Below are positions 36,282 to 41,716 of a stretch of 41,716 nt of DNA, piece by piece. The DNA is taken from positions 1 through 41,716 of IMG/VR virus record IMGVR_UViG_3300035670_000495; one strand, 5' to 3'. The position numbers were made by a program, and so were the translations under genes. A model generated the notes under the pieces. That model worked only from the letters and a program-made list of their open reading frames with translations. It did not search any database and was not told where the DNA came from. Position 1 is the first letter of the stretch. Every line of letters begins with the position of its first letter. The DNA is from a virus.

Positions 36282-36502
36282 TTGTCTTTCTCCTTGCAAT
36301 TATCGCAGAGCAATGGCTCTGGATTCTCTTTGGCCGCGCAGTCCGTGCACAAATCCCATTCAGCGCGATAGATCGCATTGACGACATCTTTCATCGCTTG
36401 GCGATCAATCATCGCTGCCTCCTCTATTGGTACCCATTCGTAGACAACCTGTCCAAGTGAGGGTTTCTCTAGGTGCACAGGCCGGCGGATCATCTTACCC
36501 AT
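36278..36502 (-). CDS. Small zinc-ribbon protein (74 aa)
   Basis: The C-terminal part has C-x2-C and, after ten residues, C-x2-C (DLCTDCAAKENPEPLLCDNCKE), a compact zinc ribbon. The N-terminal half is a beta/helix mixture (RRPVHLEKPSLG...VYEWVPIEEAAMIDRQAMKDVVNAIYRAEW). It overlaps the following gene by four bases and lies seven bases after the coiled-coil gene. It may bind nucleic acid or a protein partner; the family is not known to me. Confidence 0.68.
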   Translation of the reverse strand: MGKMIRRPVHLEKPSLGQVVYEWVPIEEAAMIDRQAMKDVVNAIYRAEWDLCTDCAAKENPEPLLCDNCKEKDK

Positions 36503-36509
36503 AGTTGAG

Positions 36510-36773
36510 TTACTGTAACGTGATAATCACACTTTGTAAAGCCTGGATTTCAGCTTTGCGCTCTTCGCAGATTCTTCGGAGCCGACGAATCTCGGCCGAA
36601 GCGTCCCTAAGCAAGTTCTCATGAACGATGACGCTGACGGTTTCCCCGTGGTCTCGCATCGTGTCAGCAAACAAGTCTAGGGTTTCTTCGACCGGGATTT
36701 CGCCGAGCTCGACTTCTCCGTAGTACTTAGATTCGAAGTTCTCTGCGTCGTTAGTAGAACTGGCCCGAGTCAC
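36510..36773 (-). CDS. 87-aa acidic protein with C-terminal coiled coil
   Basis: GTG at 36773 overlaps the HTH gene's stop (GTGA). The N-terminal half is acidic with short strands (YYGEVELGEIPVEETLDLFADTMRDHGETVSVIV). The C-terminal half (LRDASAEIRRLRRICEERKAEIQALQSVIITLQ) shows heptad leucine/isoleucine spacing of a coiled coil. No family was recognised. Co-translation with the HTH protein suggests the two may interact. Confidence 0.65.
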   Translation of the reverse strand: MTRASSTNDAENFESKYYGEVELGEIPVEETLDLFADTMRDHGETVSVIVHENLLRDASAEIRRLRRICEERKAEIQALQSVIITLQ

Positions 36774-37255
36774 GCTAGACCAGCGACAGCCGTGTGACGC
36801 TGAACTCCGTAGTACAGAGGCGATGCGTTTGTAATGCCAAGCCCGCGAGCAATGACATTCAACGACACGCCGCTTGCGTATTCTTTTGCAAGCTGTTCGT
36901 GATAGGCAGCAGTACCCTTCTCGCGAGCCTTCTTGACTCGTGAAATGGCCGCTTCGACTTCTTCCTTTGACTTCTTAGGGCGAGCAGTCGTGCCGCGGAC
37001 GGATGTAACCGGCGGCTGCTTGGATGTGAAGACTCGGCGACGCATACCAGAGTATGCGACGTCCAGCTCTCGTGACAGAGCGATAAGGCTTCCACCCTTC
37101 TCGACGTACTCGTTTAGAAGCGCCGTGTACTTGCGACTGGCTTTATGCGCTGGCGTTTCTTGGTTTCGCGAGCCGTACGCTTTCTTGGCAAGCGGAAGGA
37201 TCGGTTTGATCTTCTCCGCGTACCTCTCGGTAAGCTCGTAGTTCTTCTTAGCCAT
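36770..37255 (-). CDS. DNA-binding helix-turn-helix protein (161 aa)
   Basis: ATG behind AAGGAG. Two HTH-like segments are visible: residues ~55-78 (GSLIALSRELDVAYSGMRRRVF) and ~123-152 (EYASGVSLNVIARGLGITNASPLYYGVQRH), joined by a basic linker (ARPKKSKEEVEAAISRVKKAREKG). Repeated HTH units separated by such a linker occur in phage regulators and Hin-like DNA-binding proteins. It heads a four-gene minus-strand unit ending against whiB, and a TATAAT lies 44 bases upstream, so it may be an early regulator of that unit. Confidence 0.75.
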   Translation of the reverse strand: MAKKNYELTERYAEKIKPILPLAKKAYGSRNQETPAHKASRKYTALLNEYVEKGGSLIALSRELDVAYSGMRRRVFTSKQPPVTSVRGTTARPKKSKEEVEAAISRVKKAREKGTAAYHEQLAKEYASGVSLNVIARGLGITNASPLYYGVQRHTAVAGLA

Positions 37256-37298
37256 GTTGTTTGTTTCTCCTTGTCGTGATCCGTGAGGTCACAAAATG

Positions 37299-37304
37299 AT
37301 TATA
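37299..37304 (-). promoter_or_regulatory. -10 element upstream of the HTH gene unit
   Basis: TATAAT on the minus strand, with no clear -35. The expected leader is about 37 bases and includes AAGGAG. Confidence 0.45.
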
Positions 37305-37350
37305 ACAACAAGAAGGTCGAAAAAACACATCGGGGAGGATAGTAGATCTA

Positions 37351-40251
37351 TTACTCCTGGTCGTTGGTAAGCATCGCGTTTACGTAGTGAACTATGAGAG
37401 CAACCGCAGTCGCGATGATCGCGATTCTCTGGGTTTCTCCCGACAGTGTCACGAACACGACGACGCTTCCCGCCAGGGTAAATGCTAGGCCTGCCGTTTC
37501 CTTGGCAAACTTTTTCATGAATCCCATAGGGCTGAATCTCCTTGTGTTGTCGGGGTTGTATGTGTAGATGCTGTTCCTTGTGTATTCTTCGTCATCGTCA
37601 TCGTCCGGGCCGGCGATTTCTCCACCAGCCTCCTCTTCCTCCTCACGCCTGGCGGCGTCATTCGTGCCAGAGGCTGATCCGCCTGGTGACGAACTTGAGC
37701 CGCTCTGGGGGCCTCCAGATGTGCGTGGTGCCGATGCAGCACCTGCTGCCGCAGCACCTGCTGCCATCGTAGAAAGAGTGGTCGTGGCGGCGATCAGCGA
37801 ACGACGCGCACCTACGTCAATGTTGGATCCAGTCGGAACGTAATCGTCAAAGCCTTCTTCGTAGATGTTGATCTCTTCTTCGAACGCTTCCTTGATCTCG
37901 TCTGGAGCCTCGGTAAGAACGGCAGACAGCTCTGACTTCTGCTCTTCTGTGAACGTGTCAGGTTCAATGTTGGCAAACACCTCGGCTGCCGCATCGGCAG
38001 AGATCTCTTCAAACGCACCGCTTGTGATCAATGCGACCGCGACAGCGGCGGTGATGGGTTCATCTTCTTCGACGTTCTCAAGAATTGCGTCGATCGCGGC
38101 CTCGAGATCTTCCGCTGTCTCGATTGTCTCAATGATAGCCGCCACTTCTTCGTCTGACTCGATCTCAGCGATAGCGGTTACGATTTCTTCTTGTGACAAC
38201 GGTTCTGTTTCTTCTTCTATCGTTTGGTCTGGGTCTTGTGATTCTGTTTGCGATTCTTCTTGTTGCGTTTCTTCTTGCTCATCAGCAGGAGGGGTCGGAT
38301 CTGTTTGCGGATCCTCAGGATCTTGTGGCTCATCAACAGGATCAGGCGTTTCGTCAGGAGGCAGAGTCGATGGAGTCGTATCTTCAGGCTCAGCTTCGGG
38401 CTCAGGCTCGTCATCAGGCTCAGCGGAAGGCACAGTCTCTGTTGTCTCAGGAACAGTCGTTGTCGGGGGAAGCGTTGGAAGCGTCGTCTCCACGACAGGA
38501 GGAGCAGTCGTAGTAGTTCCAGGCTGAGTCTGTGGCGGAACTGTTGTTGTTGTTGTTGTAGTTGTAGTAGTTGTAGTTGTTGTAGTAGTAGTTGTAGCAG
38601 GAGACTGTGACACTAAAAGAACTACCGGTGCTGTGAACTGAGAATAGACACCAGACGTATCGTTGTCGGCTCTGACCCTAAACGAGTACTCAACATCCAT
38701 TCCGCCTGTTCCCGAGAACAAGGAGTAGTCTAACAGTATTTGAGTATTCAGCGCGTTTGAGTCACCTACGTTGCCTGTCGCTACGCCCCACCCAGGTCCA
38801 CCTGCTGAAAAAGAGATCGCGTAGCGTTCTGGCGAAACGCCGGTGTTGTCGGTCGCGGCGTCCCACGACAGGCGCACTCCAGTTTCTTCAAGAGTAGCCG
38901 TCAGACCGGTAGGCGTTCCTAGGTACGAAGGAACAGTGGTCGTGGTCGTGGTGGTTGTCGTCGACGAGGTGGTTGTAGTTGTAGTCAAAGATGGGTTGGG
39001 GTCGACAACGCTCGCTACCGCCGTAGCGTCGCTGATGCGAAGCATGTCGACGAAGTAGATGTCGCCCTCGGCTGGAAGTGAAAAGCTCGTGATGATCTTG
39101 CCATTGCCATTGAAGTAGATCTCTTTGTAGTAGCCAGGAGCCTGACATGTTGTGCAACCGGCCGTAAGCACAGAGTTGCCGATTGTAAATGACGCTGTTG
39201 TGCTGTCGGAGTAAGTTACCGTGCCTGTTGCGTCACCGTTCTTAGCACCGACGCGGAAGTAAAAGCTTCGCGGACTGAGCGATGACGGAAGAGTGAACAG
39301 TGCTGCCGCAGTCGGATTTCCAGCGTAGACCGCAAACCCAGATGTGCCGTAACCGCCGCCCATGTTTGCGTAGTACCAGCCAGACTGGTTGCTTGTCGTA
39401 AGCGCACTGCCGTTGACGGTGACGGTAAGATCCGCCGTTGTTGGACCGGGTCCCTCAAATTGCTCTGTTGTTTCTGTTCCAGCACCTGCGTCAGGAACAG
39501 TGGTGGTTGTGGTTGTGGTTGTGGTTGTGGGTGTGGCGGTTGTGGTGGCTGTGGTTGTTGTTGTAGTCGTGGTGGGATTGTTGATCTCGACCGCCGACGA
39601 AGTTCCAACACAGGGCTGGTATCCCGAGTTGCCAGAGCAAGTCTGCCAGCCAAGTGAAGATGTCCAGTCTGCTGTCGACGCGAACTCACCATTAGATAGA
39701 AGCTCCGTACCGTCGAGTGTTAGGGATGCTGACTCGATTTGAGTGCCATAGTTGCCTGCCCAGAACTCGCCGTCGCGCCCGATGATAAAGATACGAGCGG
39801 TGACAGCACTGTTCCAGCCAGCACCAACGCCCTCGGCCGTGACGCTAATAGAATAGTCGTTGAACACTCCGCCGTCGGTAAGAGTGATGAAGCCGGTGCT
39901 GTGCGAGTAGATCACGCCGCCGCCGTCGCCAAGAAGCTCGATGCCGACAGCGAGTGTGTCTGAAGATGCTTTCCAGTCCTGAACCTCCGCCGCGGAGACG
40001 GTTGCCGTAAGAGTGCTTCCGCCCGCGATGACGGACGACACATCTACGTCTTGTGAAATCGTGCCCTGCTGATAGGCAAAGACAACCTTGCCGTCACCAG
40101 AAGCTCTGGCTGTAGTAGACGGTGGAACTACGCCCGAGAAGATCCCCAGAAGTGCTGCTGGAAGAATGGCCCAGCTTCCGCCTCTCGAGATCTTCTTTCT
40201 AAATTTGTGCCGCCCTGAACGCTCTCCCCCGCGCCTCGCGCGGTTGAACAT
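37351..40251 (-). CDS. Large threonine-rich surface protein with FN3 domain and C-terminal membrane anchor (966 aa)
   Basis: ATG behind AAGGA. Basic N-terminus, then a signal peptide (WAILPAALLGIFSGVV) with likely cleavage after ARA near residue 51. Residues ~52-220 and ~265-410 are beta domains, with a C-S-G-N-S-G-Y-Q-P-C loop and a GCTTC pair. Three threonine runs of about 9-18 residues separate the domains. An FN3-like domain (LGTPTGLTATLEETGVRLSWDAATD) spans ~440-545. A long proline/acid-rich stalk, a helical acidic repeat (residues ~680-800), an EEINIYEEGFDDYVPTGSNIDVG motif, an Ala/Gly-rich stretch and membrane helices (ETAGLAFTLAGSVVVFVTL and IAIIATAVALIVHYV) follow. Such mucin-like linkers are typical of Acidimicrobiia-type proteins. 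It is probably displayed on the infected cell or is a virion-associated adhesin. Confidence 0.85.
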   Translation of the reverse strand: MFNRARRGGERSGRHKFRKKISRGGSWAILPAALLGIFSGVVPPSTTARASGDGKVVFAYQQGTISQDVDVSSVIAGGSTLTATVSAAEVQDWKASSDTLAVGIELLGDGGGVIYSHSTGFITLTDGGVFNDYSISVTAEGVGAGWNSAVTARIFIIGRDGEFWAGNYGTQIESASLTLDGTELLSNGEFASTADWTSSLGWQTCSGNSGYQPCVGTSSAVEINNPTTTTTTTTATTTATPTTTTTTTTTTVPDAGAGTETTEQFEGPGPTTADLTVTVNGSALTTSNQSGWYYANMGGGYGTSGFAVYAGNPTAAALFTLPSSLSPRSFYFRVGAKNGDATGTVTYSDSTTASFTIGNSVLTAGCTTCQAPGYYKEIYFNGNGKIITSFSLPAEGDIYFVDMLRISDATAVASVVDPNPSLTTTTTTSSTTTTTTTTTVPSYLGTPTGLTATLEETGVRLSWDAATDNTGVSPERYAISFSAGGPGWGVATGNVGDSNALNTQILLDYSLFSGTGGMDVEYSFRVRADNDTSGVYSQFTAPVVLLVSQSPATTTTTTTTTTTTTTTTTTVPPQTQPGTTTTAPPVVETTLPTLPPTTTVPETTETVPSAEPDDEPEPEAEPEDTTPSTLPPDETPDPVDEPQDPEDPQTDPTPPADEQEETQQEESQTESQDPDQTIEEETEPLSQEEIVTAIAEIESDEEVAAIIETIETAEDLEAAIDAILENVEEDEPITAAVAVALITSGAFEEISADAAAEVFANIEPDTFTEEQKSELSAVLTEAPDEIKEAFEEEINIYEEGFDDYVPTGSNIDVGARRSLIAATTTLSTMAAGAAAAGAASAPRTSGGPQSGSSSSPGGSASGTNDAARREEEEEAGGEIAGPDDDDDEEYTRNSIYTYNPDNTRRFSPMGFMKKFAKETAGLAFTLAGSVVVFVTLSGETQRIAIIATAVALIVHYVNAMLTNDQE

Positions 40252-40261
40252 CTACTTCCTT

Positions 40262-40570
40262 CTAAAAGTTATCGTCTTCTTGAGTATCGGGCACTGGAGA
40301 CGGACTGTGCTTCCAGGCCATGTCACGCGTGTGGTCTGTAAGAAAAGACGCGATGTCAATCAAGTTCTCGACCGCGATCACTAGATCTGCTCGCTGGTCG
40401 GCTGAGACATAGTCGACCCCGTTCGCCATAAAGACCTTGTTTGAGGCAATTGAGTCAATGGCCTCGATCTCCTCGGCTACAGAGTACAGAGTGTGCGTGC
40501 AGGCAGTGATGCGCCTGACAAGTCTTCTGTGAGAGTCGTCGTCAAGAAACGCAGATGCCATGCGCAACAT
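40262..40570 (-). CDS. 102-aa helical protein of unknown function
   Basis: The first ATG is at 40570 and a second at 40561 (MASAFLDDDSHRR); neither has a strong RBS. The product is helical (RRLVRRITACTHTLYSVAEEIEAIDSIA, then DQRADLVIAVENLIDIASFLTD) with an acidic tail. It lies ten bases upstream of the large surface-protein gene on the same strand and next to the palindrome-rich control region. No family was recognised. Confidence 0.65.
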   Translation of the reverse strand: MLRMASAFLDDDSHRRLVRRITACTHTLYSVAEEIEAIDSIASNKVFMANGVDYVSADQRADLVIAVENLIDIASFLTDHTRDMAWKHSPSPVPDTQEDDNF

Positions 40571-40671
40571 CTTACATTGAGAACGCGAACGAGATGGCCA
40601 AAAAACTGTAGAGCAAGCGCGAAAGAACGTGAAAGAAGATGACAGTAAAAACTTCTCGCTATTCTCTTTCG

Positions 40672-40706
40672 CTCTTCTTGTGCTCTTCTTGTGCTCTTCG
40701 AGAGCA
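40672..40706. repeat. 11-bp tandem repeat ending in a small hairpin
   Basis: CTCTTCTTGTG occurs at 40672-40682 and 40683-40693, followed by a partial copy that forms TGCTCT-TCG-AGAGCA (40692-40706). Confidence 0.7.
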
Positions 40707-40736
40707 GAGGAAACAATAGTAAAAATTAGATCAATT

Positions 40737-40764
40737 AGATAATTGACCGCTTGATCAATTATCT
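40737..40764. repeat. 10-bp perfect inverted repeat
   Basis: AGATAATTGA (40737-40746) and TCAATTATCT (40755-40764) are separated by 8 bases. GATCAATTA also occurs as a direct repeat at 40729-40737 and 40753-40761, 24 bases apart. Confidence 0.7.
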
Positions 40765-40771
40765 CTAGAAT

Positions 40772-40812
40772 AAGTTACCGAGCGGTTACTTATGCAAGTT
40801 ACCGGCGGGTAA
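40772..40812. repeat. Two spaced dyads, likely protein-binding sites
   Basis: AAGTTACCG occurs at 40772-40780 and 40796-40804, 24 bases apart. Each is followed by its rough inverse (GCGGTTACTT, then GGGTAAC), giving two dyads GTTACCGAGCGGTTAC and GTTACCGGCGGGTAAC on the same face of the helix. Confidence 0.65.
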
Positions 40813-40821
40813 CCAAGTGAA

Positions 40822-40854
40822 AAGAGCTCCGGAAGAGCTCCGGAAGAGCTCTGA
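40822..40854. repeat. Second 11-bp tandem repeat
   Basis: AAGAGCTCCGG occurs at 40822-40832 and 40833-40843 with a diverged third unit (AAGAGCTCTGA, 40844-40854). Each unit includes the palindrome GAGCTC, and TCCGGA spans the unit joins. Confidence 0.7.
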
Positions 40855-41035
40855 AACGGGGGACTTATAAAGTACTATTTCTTGAAAAAGCGGCTCTGGA
40901 TGAGCTCTTTTGAGCGCCGTTATGAGTGAAGAAAAGTGAGAAGACGAGAGAGAAGTGAGAGATCCGGAAAAATCTTGTGTGAGAGATCTCTGTGATGAGC
41001 TTCGGGGTGTCGCTCATGTACTTAGAGCAAATGAG

Positions 41036-41047
41036 TGTGAGCTCACA
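41036..41047. repeat. 12-bp perfect palindrome, operator candidate
   Basis: TGTGAGCTCACA is fully self-complementary. A 10-bp palindrome AGAGATCTCT lies at 40982-40991, and ATGAGC/GCTCAT form a hairpin between them. Confidence 0.6.
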
Positions 41048-41087
41048 TCAAAGTGTCTAAGTAAGTCTGAATAAACTATAATTTGAA

Positions 41088-41167
41088 ACTCTAATACTGA
41101 ACTATTTCTGGTATACGCGTATACGTGTGCGTATGACATAACGCCAGAAATAGTTCAGTTACAGAGT
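41088..41167. repeat. Long inverted repeat around a Z-DNA-prone core
   Basis: CTGAACTATTTCTGG (41097-41111) is perfectly inverted at 41144-41158. Extended to 41088-41111 and 41144-41167 the arms match at 21 of 24 positions. An outer pair TCTGAATAAA (41066-41075) and TTTATTCAGA (41196-41205) nests outside. The 32-base core includes the palindrome GTATACGCGTATAC (41111-41124) and strictly alternating purine-pyrimidine bases over 41111-41135. Confidence 0.8.
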
Positions 41168-41214
41168 TACAAAAGATTCAGACATAGTTGCAAACTTTAT
41201 TCAGAGTCTCCTGG

Positions 41215-41220
41215 TATAGT
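41215..41220 (+). promoter_or_regulatory. -10 element for near-leaderless expression of the last gene
   Basis: TATAGT ends seven bases before the ATG at 41228. A second TATAAT at 41077-41082 lies inside the left flank of the inverted repeat and would give a longer leader containing it. Confidence 0.45.
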
Positions 41221-41227
41221 TACGGGC

Positions 41228-41716
41228 ATGAGCGAAACAGCGAAAAAAGTGACAGATGAAAGTTGCGTACAAATGTCTGAAGAAGGTGACGAACTTGTAA
41301 GTGTCGAAGACGCACTCGAGGCGATCGGCATGACGCTCGATGAGGCGATCGAGGGCGACGCGGCTCTACTCCGCTCGGCAGGAATGAAGAGCAAGGATGT
41401 GTGCGTATGCGGTCATCCGGTAAGTCGGCACACAGATACACACGGAGTTGTATACTGTAAGCCTACTCGAATGGAGTGCCCGTGCAAGAAGGTCAGACCG
41501 GTCCTTGAGGCCGAGGATCTTCGAGCCTTCCTGCGAAAGACAGCAGGATCTGGATCTCAGCACGCACTTACTCGAGGAATGGCAGCGTCAGCACAAAGGA
41601 GCAAGAAAGTCAAATGGGTCGTAGATCTCAAGTGCGACAGGTGCAAGAAGAAGGTTGGTCGTCTCGTGCCAACGCCGGTAACTCAGTCAGGGATCGCGGT
41701 CAACTACCCGACTGGG
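41228..41716 (+). CDS. Cysteine-rich metal-binding protein, C-terminus cut by the window edge
   Basis: The frame is open from ATG 41228 to the right edge (163 codons). After an acidic N-terminal helix region (SVEDALEAIGMTLDEAIEGDAAL) come VCVCGHPVSRHTDTHG, YCKPTRMECPCKK and, later, KCDRCKKKVG. The C-x-C-x2-H, C-x7-C-x-C set is a metal-binding cluster close to zinc or iron-sulfur types, and the second C-x2-C may begin another. The gene lies immediately after the control region with a near-leaderless promoter. It may be a DNA-binding or regulatory protein for the adjacent repeats; the family was not recognised. Confidence 0.75.
   Translation, partial: MSETAKKVTDESCVQMSEEGDELVSVEDALEAIGMTLDEAIEGDAALLRSAGMKSKDVCVCGHPVSRHTDTHGVVYCKPTRMECPCKKVRPVLEAEDLRAFLRKTAGSGSQHALTRGMAASAQRSKKVKWVVDLKCDRCKKKVGRLVPTPVTQSGIAVNYPTG

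Larger units (their letters stand above)
40571..41227. other. 657-bp non-coding control region, candidate origin or master operator
   Basis: No convincing gene was found. The region lies between divergent genes, is richer in A+T than its neighbours in places, and holds two 11-bp tandem repeats, several perfect palindromes, paired dyads and an extended inverted repeat listed separately. Such density is typical of origins, partition sites or complex operators. Confidence 0.6.

Noticed and set aside
37865-38527. 220-aa serine-rich plus-strand frame
   Set aside because: Antisense to the acidic stalk of the 966-aa protein; composition is explained by complement of Glu/Asp/Thr codons.
40477-40716. 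79-aa minus-strand frame into the control region
   Set aside because: Overlaps the better 102-aa gene in another frame and runs through low-complexity repeats.

Overview
The window looks like part of the genome of a large tailed bacteriophage of an Actinomycetota host. Phage evidence: almost 20 kb on the minus strand encodes receptor-binding and tail-fibre type proteins, followed by a primase-polymerase/helicase, lysis enzymes and many overlapping short genes. Host evidence: a WhiB-like iron-sulfur regulator, a DUF3039-type protein, a Nei2-type glycosylase, adenosylcobalamin-dependent ribonucleotide reductase, long threonine-run linkers of the kind common in Acidimicrobiia and related freshwater actinobacteria, and several promoters that would give leaderless mRNAs. 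No capsid, portal, terminase or tape-measure gene and no tRNA gene was seen, so this is only part of the genome. The genus cannot be named from the sequence.

Region 1 (1-20288, minus strand) is the fibre locus. It holds a 1099-aa and a 676-aa collagen-like Gly-X-Y protein, a seven-bladed beta-propeller, a 54-aa protein, a short collagen-like protein with a damaged 3' end, an 823-aa protein ending in a fibrinogen-like domain, a 2853-aa repeat protein with an ALK-type glycine-rich domain, and two related short fibre proteins, one running off the left edge. Small modules recur between these proteins, as expected for a locus that diversifies host recognition by recombination.

Region 2 (20370-24966) has a metallophosphoesterase with a small partner on the minus strand and, divergently, a replication unit on the plus strand: an excisionase-like HTH protein, a Prim-Pol/SF3 helicase and a ribbon-helix-helix-like protein. 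A good promoter and an 11-bp hairpin follow.

Region 3 (24967-28695) carries a small serine recombinase, an unknown 100-aa protein, a secreted lytic transglycosylase, a strongly structured intergenic segment containing a 14-nt match to a conserved part of 23S rRNA, and a minus-strand lysis group (M15-type endolysin with peptidoglycan-binding domain, small membrane protein, basic protein).

Region 4 (28688-36086) carries a clavaminate-synthase-like Fe(II)/2-oxoglutarate oxygenase divergent from a SAM methyltransferase and a GH130-like propeller protein. It continues with nei2, a DUF3039 protein, the B12-dependent ribonucleotide reductase, a string of tightly overlapping small membrane and lipoprotein genes, and a WhiB-like regulator.

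Region 5 (36069-41716) has four short overlapping minus-strand genes including an HTH protein, a 966-aa threonine-rich surface protein, a 102-aa protein, and a 657-bp non-coding control region rich in palindromes, 11-bp tandem repeats and a large inverted repeat around a Z-DNA-prone core. This region is the best candidate in the window for an origin or master regulatory site. A partial metal-binding protein gene leaves the right edge.
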